Source: Natronorubrum thiooxidans (GTDB taxonomy: Archaea; Halobacteriota; Halobacteria; Halobacteriales; Natrialbaceae). Taken from it: a DNA stretch of 64,000 nt. The notes below the pieces were generated by a model. That model was not told the origin of the DNA and searched no databases. It saw nothing but the letters and a program-made list of their open reading frames with translations. Shown here one piece after another: positions 8,672 through 18,440 of the stretch (position 1 is its first letter; every line of letters begins with the position of its first letter). The DNA lies in contig NZ_FTNR01000013.1 of the NCBI RefSeq assembly GCF_900156475.1, positions 1 to 64,000 on the forward strand, in the 5' to 3' direction. Both the position numbers and the translations under genes were made by a program.

Positions 8672-9847
8672 TTACAGGTTGTCCGCGTCGTACTCGACGC
8701 CGTTGAATTTCTGATTGACCATGACGTCGTGCCAGTGGTTTACGTAGTCGACTTCAACATACTGTGGATAGCCGGCCTGCTCACCGTACACCGTCCCGCT
8801 CCAGTCGGTGTTGAGCCAGGTCTCGCGTGCACCGTCGATAATCTCCGGATGGAGGTTCGCTCGATAGCCGATCGGACCCGGCGGGAACGGAGCAGCCGCC
8901 CAGACGACTTTGAAATCGTCGAAGTCGATATCGTCGACCGCTTCGACGGTTTCCTCCCAACAGGTACTACAGATCGGTCCGCAGTCGTAGTCCCCGTAGG
9001 CGATCCCGCGAGCAGACTGTTCGTGACCGCCGGACATCTCGGGATTGTAGTTCTCGCCGACAGTGAGACCGAAGTGTTCATCGAACAACGCCGACGGTGC
9101 CTGGTTTCCGGAATTCGAGGACGCTTCGGTGTGAGCCGCATTGAAATCATTGAAGTCCTCGACGCTCTGAATGTCGTTCATGTCGGCGCGGGTAATCGCC
9201 AGGAGTCGGTAGCCGAACTGCCCGTCACCTGCGACACCCATCGCCAGCGGAACCATGCTGGCCATGTTTACGCCAAAGGGTGTGTTCCCGGTCGAGTAGT
9301 TCGCGATGTGGATCCGTTCGGACCGCATCCCCTCAACGACCGCTGCATAGCTGTCGATCGTCTGGAACTCGACAGTCCGTCCCGTCTCTGCCTCGAGCTT
9401 CTCGATCATCGGCTCGAGTTGATCTGCGTACGCTTGTTGACTGTCCTCGCGAGGCAAGTCCGCGAACACGATCGGGTCGGGATCGATCCAGTCCGATGAG
9501 TTATCCGGATTCTCGGCCGGCTCTTGGCCGTAAATTGCCTCGGTCCGACCACGATTCCCCATCTCCTCGAGGTCGAACTCCGAGCCGCGAATATAGTTGT
9601 GCTCGGCCATCTTGCTCCCGAGATAGTTATTGTTCTCCCAATCAGGGTTCTGCGGATCGAAGTCGTCCGACACCATCGGATCGGTTACTTCGCCGCTACC
9701 GCCACTTCCACCGCCTAATCCTGCTCCCCCCGGACCATCGCCGTCGCCGAGACAGCCCGCCAGTGCAGCCGTTCCAATGGCACCGCCAGCGAGAATGAAT
9801 GTTCGTCGTGAGTGATTCCGGGTTGACTCGGATGGATTATCCGTCAT
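8672..9847 (-). CDS. phnD: Phosphonate-type substrate-binding lipoprotein
   Basis: About 391 residues from the ATG at 9847; an in-frame ATG seven codons upstream is less likely. The N-terminus has a twin-arginine signal and lipobox, [10 protein letters not shown] then AALAGC, followed by a Gly/Asp/Ser-rich linker, as usual for haloarchaeal lipoproteins anchored outside the cell. The body is a PhnD-family periplasmic-binding fold: [20 protein letters not shown] near residue 125 and the C-terminal [16 protein letters not shown]. First gene of the importer operon. The ligand is probably phosphonate, phosphite or an organophosphate; exact choice not readable. Confidence 0.88.
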   Translation of the reverse strand: MTDNPSESTRNHSRRTFILAGGAIGTAALAGCLGDGDGPGGAGLGGGSGGSGEVTDPMVSDDFDPQNPDWENNNYLGSKMAEHNYIRGSEFDLEEMGNRGRTEAIYGQEPAENPDNSSDWIDPDPIVFADLPREDSQQAYADQLEPMIEKLEAETGRTVEFQTIDSYAAVVEGMRSERIHIANYSTGNTPFGVNMASMVPLAMGVAGDGQFGYRLLAITRADMNDIQSVEDFNDFNAAHTEASSNSGNQAPSALFDEHFGLTVGENYNPEMSGGHEQSARGIAYGDYDCGPICSTCWEETVEAVDDIDFDDFKVVWAAAPFPPGPIGYRANLHPEIIDGARETWLNTDWSGTVYGEQAGYPQYVEVDYVNHWHDVMVNQKFNGVEYDADNL

Positions 9848-10072
9848 CGAGCATTCCTCGAGCAGCATTACGTAATAACGCTTATAATAGTAGTATCTTG
9901 AACGATTTATTTCTGGGAACGAGACCTACTTCGAATCCAAGTGAACACCACTCACAGTAGCTCGAGTGCAGAGCTGTACGTATATATAGCTCACAGCGTC
10001 GTAGTGTTCTGATTCGTAGCCGTTAGCGGCTGAAAACCACGAAATTTAAATCAATGAGACGTAATTCACTGT

Positions 10073-10762
10073 ATGATCCATCGGCGACTACTCAGGCAGG
10101 GACCGTCCGATCCACCAGGGTTCTCCCCGAAGAACGTTCCCGACGACCCGACCAATCAATACCTCTCATATGACGAATCCACGTTTCACTGTCGGACAGT
10201 TACGTCACCCGACAACGACTGGACGCTCGCGTTCGGTCGGCGTGCTGACGGCGAAGAATCGCGCACGTTCCGATTCCAAAGCGAGGAGTTGATTGAGACA
10301 CGCCCAGCGTCACAGCCGGTCGATGGCGCAATCGCGAACGATGGCACTGCTGTCGTCGTCTCCGGCAGTGATTCGAATACCGTCGGCGGCGAACTCAACG
10401 TACTCGGTGACGATACCGTGGCACTCTCACATCGGTTCGAGACGACGCTCGGAAAACCAGCGATCCAATCCGACGGAGACTGGTGTGCTGTCGTGACCCG
10501 ACCACCGGAGCCGACGGCTCACCTGTTTTACCTTCGCTCCCGAACACATCGCGAGCACTCGTTTCAGGAACGAGGCGTTCACATGCTCGGCGTCCACGAC
10601 GACGAGTGTGAGGAGTATCTTTACCTCGGTGTTCGATCGACTACCGAGCCGTTTCTGGCACTAGATGACAGCGGCGAGATCGTCTGGGAGAGCGATCGAA
10701 GCCGAGCCATGCGTCCGTTTACTGACCGAATCAGCTCGTTCGTAAACTCGCTACGCCCCTGA
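10073..10762 (+). CDS. Conserved-looking hypothetical, possibly beta-propeller-like
   Basis: 229-residue protein I do not recognise. Repeating short beta-strand blocks separated by Asp/Gly turns are visible (DWTLAFGRRADGE, GAIANDGTAVVVSG, GELNVLGDDTVALS, DWCAVVTRPPEP, LYLGVRSTTEPFLALDDSGE), as in WD/PQQ-type propeller blades. No signal peptide or membrane helix is seen, so it is probably cytoplasmic. It stands alone, divergent from the phn operon, with a 225-bp shared upstream region. Amino-acid composition and codon use fit a real gene. Confidence 0.65.
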   Translation: MIHRRLLRQGPSDPPGFSPKNVPDDPTNQYLSYDESTFHCRTVTSPDNDWTLAFGRRADGEESRTFRFQSEELIETRPASQPVDGAIANDGTAVVVSGSDSNTVGGELNVLGDDTVALSHRFETTLGKPAIQSDGDWCAVVTRPPEPTAHLFYLRSRTHREHSFQERGVHMLGVHDDECEEYLYLGVRSTTEPFLALDDSGEIVWESDRSRAMRPFTDRISSFVNSLRP

Positions 10763-10992
10763 ATACTGATCGTGTTCAACCGGATTCGCCACTCCACTGG
10801 CAGGAACTGTCGTATTCACCGCCGCCCGTAGAGCAACGCTGTGCTCTCGAGCGTTACCTCGAGCAACGAGTGATTTTGATGTGGACGCAGTAGCCGCTCG
10901 AAATGCGATTCAATCGCTCATTTGCACTCCCGTACGAACTATCGGTGCCACTGCGACACCGATTCGTGAGGCATCTAAATCGATAATGGATA

Positions 10993-11987
10993 TCAGAAGT
11001 ACCCACTCACTTTTGGTACAGAGAATTGATCAAACGCTGTATCGGTCCCTCGCCAAGTGGGCTGAAAATCGATTGCTGAGAGCCGTTTGCAACTGTCGCC
11101 AGCACTTTTTGACCGGATTTGATGCCAGCGAATACGCCGGGAACGTGACGAAGGCGACGAAAGCGAGGTCGTCATGGACCGCCAGAGCTGTGACTGCCGA
11201 CGCCTGAACGGACGGCGCTCCATCTAATACAATGATCAAATCATCTTTGAATGCAGTACATAATAGATAATCGATGTTTTTGCGTGATTGGCGGTAACGT
11301 GCGCTTCGAATCGAAATAGAGAGCGATCACCGTCCTCTGTGGTTACGCCCAAGAGACACGTCCAGCCTCGTTATCCAGATAATTCGACGGATGACCGCGT
11401 GTCGAGCGGAAACCACGCGGTACACGGCTCAATCTGGACTGATTTCTTGATTTGATCGAGACAGACTACTGTGGCATCCCTCTCCCGCCGCTTTGTTTGA
11501 GTTCCTCGCGGAACGTTTCTTGCTCCTCAACAGCTGATTCGGCGGTTGTAGGACGTGGTTTTGATAGCTCAAGCCCGCTTCTTTGAGCAACCGCCGACAG
11601 CTCGAGCGTGAGTATTCGACAGTGTACGTCTGGGCAAGATACCGCTGGACGAGCATCGGCGTCCATGCCGGCGCGTCGAACCCGACTTTCGCAGATGATT
11701 CGTGGACAGTTTCTTCGAATTATTTTTACTGTTTTTCTGAGATTTTTCGTTTTCTTCTATATCAGCGAGTATTAGTTATGGCCTACGCAAGCGGTTCGTC
11801 AGTATCGAGTCGTTTGAGCCAGCTATAGATGGTTCGACGCTGAATGTCGTCCCAGTCGGCTAGTTCAGTCTGTGTGACGCCGTTTTTGTACGCTATCGCC
11901 GCTAAAAGCCGGTATCGGCTTCTTTCCGTCCACGTCGTCGAGAGCTTCTTGCAATTCCTCGACAGAGGTTCGCTCGAGATGGACGTC
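10993..11987 (-). pseudogene. IS630-family transposase, multiply frameshifted remnant
   Basis: Read leftward, pieces of one transposase appear in different frames. The start region is SVEELQEALDDVDGKK near 11970, then the HTH LLAAIAYKNGVTQTELADW and RRTIYSWLKRLDTDEPL ending near 11783. Next come FDAPAWTP and VEYSRSSCRRLLKEAGLSY near 11580-11680, a frame change to KPRPTTAESAVEEQETF, the DDE core IVLDGAPSVQASAVTALAVH near 11200, then NPVKKCWRQLQTALSNRF. A last frameshift leads to FSVPKVSGYF at 10993. At least four frame breaks and internal stops mean it is dead. No terminal inverted repeats were identified. The IS630 family call rests on the motif order and C-terminus typical of haloarchaeal copies. 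Confidence 0.85.
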
Positions 11988-12251
11988 TGTCGGCCAGTAT
12001 AGGCGAGTTTGGCGGCGAGATTGTCGTGTTGTTCGTAGAACAACTTGACACGAGACTAGTTATTACATATCGTGAGATACGTCTTGGACGCTTGGAGTGC
12101 GCGCAGTTGTGGGGATATCCAGTGATTTCCGGGTTGCTGTTGAGTATTGGTTGTACCGTTGCATAGTGTGGTCGTCCGACCAGGACCATTTATTATCAAT
12201 CAGTTAACTAGAAAGATATATGAATACATATAAATATTTACTGTATGAAAA

Positions 12252-13059
12252 CTATTCTCCGGTGAACTCTGGCTCTCGACCCTCAAGGAAGGCCGCAATG
12301 CCCTCGTTTTTGTCCGCAGTTGCAAACAGTTGGACAAACAGTTCAGACTCGTACTCGAGCCCGTCCTCAATCCCCATCCGAGAACTCGCCTTGATCGCTT
12401 TCTTGGCAAGTTCAATTGCAATCGGACTCTTTTCGGCCATCGAGTTTGCAAGACTATAGACGGCGTCGTCAATGCCATCCGTGTCGTATACCTCGTCAAC
12501 CAGTCCGAGCTGCTTGGCTTCCTCAGCACTAATCAGTTCTCCGGAAAGAATCAGTCGCATAGCCTGCCCTTCACCGACGAGACGAGTGAGTCGCTGCGTG
12601 CCACCACCACCGGGGATCAACCCGAGGTTGATTTCCGGCTGTCCGAGTTTCACTCCGGCTTCAGCGATTCGGATATCACAGGCTTGTGCAAGTTCGCAGC
12701 CGCCACCGAGCGCATGACCGTTGATCCGGGCGATGACAGGGATTGTTACATTGGCGACGGTTTCGTAGATCCGCGGCCGCTCGCTGGCCGTCCGCTGTTC
12801 GACGAGGTCTCGATCCTTGAATTCAGTGACGTCAGCTCCTGCGACGAATGCACCGGTCCCCCTCACCACCAGTGAGGACGAGTACCCGAACGTCGTCATC
12901 CGTCTCCGCCGCTTTCACGGCATCTTTCAGTTCCGTTCGAACCTGACTATTGAGTGCGTTTCGAGCATCCGGACGTTCAATTGCCACTGTCGCGACCCGA
13001 TCAGCGTGCTCGCCACTCTCGACAGAGAGCGTATCGTACTGGTCTTCGAGTTCACTCAT
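12252..13059 (-). pseudogene. Enoyl-CoA hydratase, frameshifted
   Basis: Crotonase-family enzyme that hydrates trans-2-enoyl-CoA in beta-oxidation. The N-terminal part (MSELEDQYDTLSVESG to VLVLTGGEG) is in one frame, and the rest, from GTGAFVAGADVTEF on, continues in another. The break lies in a run of five C at 12858-12862; removing one base restores EGTGAFVAGAD and a normal length of about 268 residues. Oxyanion-hole glycines (AGAD; GHALGGGCELA) and the catalytic Glu region (GLIPGGGGTQRL) are intact, so decay is either very recent or an artefact. The start overlaps the end of the upstream 3-hydroxyacyl-CoA dehydrogenase by 8 bp, so the two are coupled. Confidence 0.88.
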
Positions 13060-13942
13060 CAGGACCACCCCAGTTGCCACTCGTGTCGACACGTTCGCCG
13101 TCCTCCCAAATGTAGTACCCCTCACCGGTCTTCTTCCCGAGATTACCAGCCCGGACCTTTCGTCGCAGCGACTGCGGTGGGGTAAATCGTTCGCCGAGTT
13201 CTTTCCGAAGGTGTTCTGCAATGTGGAGGCGGACATCGAGTCCGACGTGATCTCCGAGTTCGATTGGCCCCATCGGATACCCATACCCGAGTTTCATCGC
13301 TTTATCAATGTCTGCTGGGCTTGCAACTCCCGACTCCACCATTCGGATCGCTTCGAGTCCAGTCACGAGGCCGAGACGCGAGGTCGCAAAGCCGGCCGTG
13401 TCGCGGACGACGACGTCCTCCTTATCGATGCCCTGAACGTAGTCGACAGCAATTTGTTCAGTGCGCTCGTCAGTCTGTTCAGCGACGATGATCTCGACGA
13501 GGTCCATAATGTGGGGTGGATTGAAGAAATGGAGTCCAATAACGCGCTCAGGATGTGCAAGGACGCTCGCCATTTCGGTCACAGACAGCGACGACGTATT
13601 CGAGGCGATGAGCGTGTCGGTATCAGTAGCCTCCTCTACATCTACAAAGACGTCCTTCTTGAGATCCATATCCTCCGGGACGGCCTCCACGACGAGGTCA
13701 GCATCCTCGACAGCCGCCTCGAGGTCCGTCGTCCCTTCTATGCGCTCGAGCGTCGCATCCATCGCTTCTTCGGTGAGTTTGTCCCGATCGACACCGCCTT
13801 GAAGATTGTCGCGGATCCCCTCGAGGCCATCCTCGACGAACTCGGCTTCGATGTCTCGCAACACGACGTCGTGGCCAGCCATTGCGGACACCTGTGCAAT
13901 CCCGTGACCCATACTGCCGGCTCCAAGCACTGCAATGTGCAT
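13052..13942 (-). CDS. hbd: 3-hydroxyacyl-CoA dehydrogenase
   Basis: 296 residues, NAD-dependent, converting 3-hydroxyacyl-CoA to 3-oxoacyl-CoA in beta-oxidation. The Rossmann start is MHIAVLGAGSMGHGIAQVSA, the substrate loop IASNTSSLSVTEMA and the catalytic His region GLHFFNPPHIMDLVEII. The C-terminal dimer domain has DKAMKLGYGYPMGPIEL. Length matches the short HBD type without a fused hydratase. It is followed by the hydratase gene with an 8-bp overlap and is divergent from the thiolase, sharing the 177-bp promoter region 13943-14119. Confidence 0.93.
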   Translation of the reverse strand: MHIAVLGAGSMGHGIAQVSAMAGHDVVLRDIEAEFVEDGLEGIRDNLQGGVDRDKLTEEAMDATLERIEGTTDLEAAVEDADLVVEAVPEDMDLKKDVFVDVEEATDTDTLIASNTSSLSVTEMASVLAHPERVIGLHFFNPPHIMDLVEIIVAEQTDERTEQIAVDYVQGIDKEDVVVRDTAGFATSRLGLVTGLEAIRMVESGVASPADIDKAMKLGYGYPMGPIELGDHVGLDVRLHIAEHLRKELGERFTPPQSLRRKVRAGNLGKKTGEGYYIWEDGERVDTSGNWGGPDE

Positions 13943-14088
13943 GTATACCCGAACTCAAGTCGCGATCAAAAGCGTTCCCCTTCGGTCAGTGGTGTCTCCC
14001 CGTCCGTCGATCGAACACACCCATTGAGAGCTGGTGAATGCTGTGGAAGCGATGGTATTCGCCTTCACTACCACATAGAGGCGGAACG

Positions 14089-14098
14089 ACTATATCCT
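14089..14098 (+). promoter_or_regulatory. TATA-like box of the thiolase gene
   Basis: GACTATATCC lies about 27 bp before the thiolase ATG at 14120, the spacing expected of a leaderless haloarchaeal transcript. No Shine-Dalgarno-like sequence is seen between them. Confidence 0.45.
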
Positions 14099-14119
14099 CG
14101 AGTGAGAGAAAAACACTCA

Positions 14120-15262
14120 ATGAGCGATCGACAGCCAGTCATCGTTTCGGCAGTCAGGACTCCACAGGGTAAACACGGCGGTAGCTTCGCTGAGACAGGG
14201 AGTGAAGAACTCTCAGTACCGCTGGTAAACGAGATGCTCGCGGAGACGGGGCTCACAGGTGACGACGTCGATGATATCCGTTGGGGTTGTGCAAAGCAAG
14301 TGAACGAACAGAGCAACAACATCGCCCGCGTCATCGCGTTGCTCTCTGATCTGGGTGAACAGGTCCCGGGAACAACGATCGACCGACTCTGTGCATCCTC
14401 TGCGGAGGCGATTATGAGTGCCAGCGACGCGATACGCGCAGGGCAGCGTGAGGTCATCGTCGCTGGGGGCGTCGAGAACATGTCTCGAAACGAACGTCGG
14501 AACGGGATCGACTCCTACGCTGGCATCCGCGAACAGTACGACACAGCCGGCCTCGCCATGGGCCAGACCGCTGAGAAGGTTGCCCGCAAGTACGACATCT
14601 CTCGCGAGCGTCAGGACGCATACGCTGCTCGAAGTCAACAGCGCGCGGTCGAAGCAGCGGAAGACGGAACGTTCGACGACGAGCTCGTCCCTATCGAGAC
14701 CGAAGCCGGTCTCGTTGCGGAAGACGAGGGCCTTCGTCCCGGCACCACAAAAGAAAAAATTGCGGGCCTTCTGCCAGCGTTTGCGGAGAACGGCACCGTC
14801 ACTGCCGCTAACGCCTCACAAATATCTGATGGGGCTTCTGGTGTTCTGATCACGAGCAAGGAATTCGCCGAGGGTGAGGGCCTCGAGATCATGGCTGAAA
14901 TCAACGATCACAACGTCGCAGGTGTCGATCCAACGATCATGGGAGTTGGACCAGTGCCCGCCGTGAGAGGGATCTGGGAACAGAACGGTCGGAGCGCCGA
15001 GGAGTACGATCTGGTCGAACTCAACGAAGCGTTCGCCAGCCAGACGCTGTACTGTCAGGACGAACTCGGTTTCGATGACGACGTGTTCAACGTCAACGGC
15101 GGCGCGATCGCCATCGGACACCCCCTTGGTGCGTCAGGAGCTCGCCTGCCAGTCACATTGATTCACGAACTCAGACGGCAGGGTGGTGGACTCGGACTCT
15201 CGACGATGTGTGTCGGCTACGGCCAAGGTGCAGCCGTCGAGTTCCGAGTGCCTGAACAGTAA
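14120..15262 (+). CDS. Acetyl-CoA C-acyltransferase (thiolase)
   Basis: 380 residues, cleaving 3-oxoacyl-CoA to acetyl-CoA. The nucleophilic Cys is in TTIDRLCASSAEAIMSA, the conserved His in NGGAIAIGHPLGASGARL and the second catalytic Cys in STMCVGYGQGAAVEF. The frame is open for another 1.1 kb upstream, but that is the shadow of the opposite-strand hbd; MSDRQPVIVSAVRTP is the family's usual start. It is divergent from hbd and convergent with the acyl-CoA dehydrogenase (6-bp gap). It completes the beta-oxidation set together with those genes. Confidence 0.94.
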   Translation: MSDRQPVIVSAVRTPQGKHGGSFAETGSEELSVPLVNEMLAETGLTGDDVDDIRWGCAKQVNEQSNNIARVIALLSDLGEQVPGTTIDRLCASSAEAIMSASDAIRAGQREVIVAGGVENMSRNERRNGIDSYAGIREQYDTAGLAMGQTAEKVARKYDISRERQDAYAARSQQRAVEAAEDGTFDDELVPIETEAGLVAEDEGLRPGTTKEKIAGLLPAFAENGTVTAANASQISDGASGVLITSKEFAEGEGLEIMAEINDHNVAGVDPTIMGVGPVPAVRGIWEQNGRSAEEYDLVELNEAFASQTLYCQDELGFDDDVFNVNGGAIAIGHPLGASGARLPVTLIHELRRQGGGLGLSTMCVGYGQGAAVEFRVPEQ

Positions 15263-15268
15263 CCTGCG

Positions 15269-16408
15269 CTAGAGAATCTGATCAGCGATAATGTTCTTCT
15301 GAATCTCGCTGGTGCCTTCGTATATTTTCGTGATACGAGCGTCTCGGTAGTAGCGCTCGGCAGGGTAGTCCGTGACGTAGCCCGCACCACCGTGGACCTG
15401 GACACCTTCGTCGGCGACTTCGACCGAAATCTCGGAGGCGAACAGTTTCGCCATACTCGAGTACTGTGCGGCGACATCCTGATTGTTCTTTTCGACCTGG
15501 GATGCTGCACGGTAGGTGAGCGAGCGGGCAGCCTCGACCTTGGTCGCCATCTCGGCAAGTTTGTGCTCGATCGCTTGGAACTCCTTGATTTTCTGGTCGA
15601 ACTGCTCGCGCTCGTTGGCGTACTCGATAGCAGCGTCAAGTGCACCCTGAGCAGCGCCAACGGCCTGGGACGCAACGCTGGTACGGCCGGAGGCGAAGAA
15701 CTCCATGAGCTGGTAGAACCCGTGGTCGATTTCACCGATGACGTTCTCCTTCGGAACGCGGACGTCGTCGATGATGACTTCGGCAAGGTCGGACGCACGG
15801 ATACCGAGTTTGTTGTCAATCTTCTCGGTCGAGACGCCGTCACGATCCATCTCGACGAGGAAGGCGGTGATGCCCTTGTGACCCGCGTCGGGACTGGTAT
15901 TGGCCATCAGGACGCCGACGTCGGCGACGGTCCCGTTGGTGATCCACATCTTGTTGCCGTTGAGGACGTAGCCGTCGCCGTCCTCCTCGGCCACCGTCTC
16001 GATGCCGGCGACATTCGACCCGTGTGCGGGTTCAGAGATCATGGAGCACGAGGCAGTCTCCCCGTTGGCGATTTTTGGGAGCCACTCTTCTTTCATCCAC
16101 TCGTCACCGAACTCGATGATCATGTTCGTCCCGAAGCCGGCACTGCCGACGGCGGACCCGATACCGGGATCCGCTCGCCAGAGTTCTTCGGTGACGATGG
16201 TGCTCGAGATCTTGTCCATCCCGGCCCCACCGTACTCGAGCGGGATAGCCGGCGCGACGAAGTCGTATTCGGCAGCCTTCTTCCGGATCGCTTCGGGATA
16301 TTTGTGCGCTCGATCGTGCTCTTCTGCAACCGGAGACATCTCGTTTTCGCCGAATTCACGCACGGCTTCGCGAATTGCTTGATGCTCCTCAGACAGCATG
16401 AATGCCAT
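15269..16408 (-). CDS. Acyl-CoA dehydrogenase
   Basis: 379 residues, FAD enzyme for the first beta-oxidation step; electrons would pass to an electron-transfer flavoprotein not found here. Family regions are visible: LSEEHQAIREAVREFGENEM at the N-terminus, SCSMISEPAHGSN and KMWITNGTVADVGVLMA in the beta domain, and the C-terminal QVHGGAGYVTDYPAERYYRD with IYEGTSEIQKNIIA. The catalytic Glu position lies in the EGTSEI region, as in short/medium-chain members. Either Met1 or Met4 could be the start. The gene stands between thiolase and acyl-CoA synthetase. Confidence 0.93.
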   Translation of the reverse strand: MAFMLSEEHQAIREAVREFGENEMSPVAEEHDRAHKYPEAIRKKAAEYDFVAPAIPLEYGGAGMDKISSTIVTEELWRADPGIGSAVGSAGFGTNMIIEFGDEWMKEEWLPKIANGETASCSMISEPAHGSNVAGIETVAEEDGDGYVLNGNKMWITNGTVADVGVLMANTSPDAGHKGITAFLVEMDRDGVSTEKIDNKLGIRASDLAEVIIDDVRVPKENVIGEIDHGFYQLMEFFASGRTSVASQAVGAAQGALDAAIEYANEREQFDQKIKEFQAIEHKLAEMATKVEAARSLTYRAASQVEKNNQDVAAQYSSMAKLFASEISVEVADEGVQVHGGAGYVTDYPAERYYRDARITKIYEGTSEIQKNIIADQIL

Positions 16409-16546
16409 ATGTACTGATTGTGACCCGGTATCAAAATAGCTTCGGTGCGCTCAACAGTTGCAAACTATCGGTTTGCGTTCCGGTGTCGGTAAAAAATCCG
16501 CCCTCACAGCATCTACATCTGGGACTGGTCTAATCCGAAAGAATGA

Positions 16547-18106
16547 CTACTCCGCTTCATCGCGGAGTTCGAACTTCTGGACCTTCCCAGTGGTCGTCCG
16601 CGGTAGTTCTTGGACGAACTCAACCTGACGAGGGTGCTTGTATTCTGCGAGGTTAGTGAGACAGTACTGCTTGATGTCCTCGGGCGTCGCGTCGGCGTCA
16701 GGCGTAGGAACAATAAACGCCTTGACAGTCTCACCGCGGCGCTCGTCTGGAACACCAACGACAGCAGCGTCCATAACGTCTTCATGTTCGAAGAGCAGTT
16801 CTTCGACTTCGTGTGGATAGACGTTGTACCCGCCGGTGATGATCATATGCTTTTCGCGGTCGACGATATAAAAGAAAGTATCCTCATCCCAGTAACCGAT
16901 GTCGCCGGTGTGGAACCAGCGTTTGCCATCTGATTCGGTGAACGCCTCCTCATTAGCGTCAGGTAGACCGTAGTAGCCTTTCATCACGTTGGGACCACAG
17001 ATGACGAGTTCTCCTGTAATATCCTGCAGCTCCGCTTCCGCTTCGACGACTGGCCCTCGCTCGACTCGAGGGACTTCCTCGAAATTATCGTCGACAATCT
17101 TCGCGTCGACGCCCTCGAGCGGTTGGCCAATACTCCCCTTTCGACGAGCATCTTTCGTGTTCGCGTGTGTGACTGGACTCGTTTCGGTCAGCCCATAACC
17201 CTCGTTGAGCTGGACGTCCCAGAGACCCTCGAACCGTTCGAGGACCTCAAAGGGCAGACTCGAGCCCCCGGAGTTGGCAAAGCGCAACGCCTCGAACATA
17301 TATTCGGCGGCGTCAGGGTGGTTGATTATGTCGTTGAACATGGCGGGGACGGCGAACATAATCGTGATCTCGTCGTCGCGGAGCTGGTCCATTACAGCCG
17401 ATGAGTCCCACTCGCGAACGGGGTAATAGGTGCCGCCGCTGTACATGGCACCGTTCATCACCACGGACATGCCGTAGATATGAAACAGTGGCAGGGTGCC
17501 GATGAGTCGGTCCGAGGACTGGAACCCACCCGGTGGCACGCTCGCGTTGGCTCGCGTGGTAAAGGCGAGGTTATGATGAGTTAGCAGGACGCCTTTCGGC
17601 GTGCCGGTCGTTCCGGACGTGTAGGGCTGGACGGCGATGTCGTCGTCTGCCCGCTCGACGATGTCTTTGGTACCAGCGGCAAGGAAGTCATCGAACTCGG
17701 TCGCACCGTCAATATCGGAACCCACGCTGACGATCTGTTCGACATCCGTGTCGTCTTGGACCTCGAGGACGTTCGGGACGAGGTTGGCCAACGAGACGAC
17801 CGCTTTCGCTCCGCTGTCACCCAGCATGTGTCTGATCTCCCGAGCCTTGTACTGGGGATTCATGGGGACGATGATCCCGCCAGCACGCAGGGTTCCATAG
17901 AAGGCGGTCACGAACTGTGGCAGGTTCGGTAGGTAGATCCCGACGCGGTCTCCCTCGCCGATTCCGCAGTCTGCAAGCGTTTGTGCAAACTGGCCAGTTC
18001 GCTCCCAGAATTCCGCGTAGGTCTGTTCGTTCCCATCATAGGCGATCGCAGCCGAATCCGGATTCGATTCCACAGTCTCGGCGACAGCTGACACAAGATT
18101 CGTCAT
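16547..18106 (-). CDS. Long-chain-type acyl-CoA synthetase (AMP-forming)
   Basis: About 519 residues from the ATG at 18106 (MTNLVSAVAETVESNP); an upstream ATG at 18229 would add unlikely sequence. It activates fatty acids with ATP and CoA. The P-loop-like motif is QPYTSGTTGTPKGVLLTHHN, the adenylate-binding stretch LNEGYGLTETSPV and the hinge region FHTGDIGYWDEDTFFYIVDR. The C-terminal lysine motif is PRTTTGKVQKFELR. It is the activating enzyme of the beta-oxidation cluster and is divergent from the IclR regulator at 18441. Chain-length preference cannot be read. Confidence 0.92.
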   Translation of the reverse strand: MTNLVSAVAETVESNPDSAAIAYDGNEQTYAEFWERTGQFAQTLADCGIGEGDRVGIYLPNLPQFVTAFYGTLRAGGIIVPMNPQYKAREIRHMLGDSGAKAVVSLANLVPNVLEVQDDTDVEQIVSVGSDIDGATEFDDFLAAGTKDIVERADDDIAVQPYTSGTTGTPKGVLLTHHNLAFTTRANASVPPGGFQSSDRLIGTLPLFHIYGMSVVMNGAMYSGGTYYPVREWDSSAVMDQLRDDEITIMFAVPAMFNDIINHPDAAEYMFEALRFANSGGSSLPFEVLERFEGLWDVQLNEGYGLTETSPVTHANTKDARRKGSIGQPLEGVDAKIVDDNFEEVPRVERGPVVEAEAELQDITGELVICGPNVMKGYYGLPDANEEAFTESDGKRWFHTGDIGYWDEDTFFYIVDREKHMIITGGYNVYPHEVEELLFEHEDVMDAAVVGVPDERRGETVKAFIVPTPDADATPEDIKQYCLTNLAEYKHPRQVEFVQELPRTTTGKVQKFELRDEAE

Positions 18107-18440
18107 ACCTTGTCCATTGGTCGGCTGACCAGCACAAAAGGGTTGGTATACGATATGTTCTTTTGACAGATGTTCGAAGATGATTTTCACCACTGTCTCC
18201 ACAATGCCGTCGGATAGCGGCCTCCGCATGGGGCTCGAGTCGTCGAAACAGAACTGAAATCAGTCTGTTGCCAGAGACTCCATCTTGAACTCATCGATGT
18301 TGTAACTAAGGCCCTAACATGAAATACCGCATAGTGAAACAATTCTGTTCCCAGCTCTTTTACTCACTCTGTGTCCCGCATAGTAACATGAGGTTTTCAT
18401 TATCCAAAACGTTAATGAAGGATCTGTTCGATACTCCACT
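18107..18440. promoter_or_regulatory. Divergent control region with a repeated CCGCATAGT box
   Basis: 334 bp between acyl-CoA synthetase and the IclR gene. CCGCATAGTGAAAC at 18327-18340 and CCGCATAGTAACAT at 18376-18389 form a direct repeat with 49-bp spacing, and TGAAAT/GAAAC half-sites flank the first box. This position fits an IclR operator controlling itself and the synthetase; binding is inferred, not shown. Confidence 0.4.

Noticed and set aside
12950-14119. Long N-terminal extension of the thiolase frame
   Set aside because: It lies antisense to hbd and the hydratase start; thiolases begin at the MSDRQPVIVSAVRTP-type start used here.
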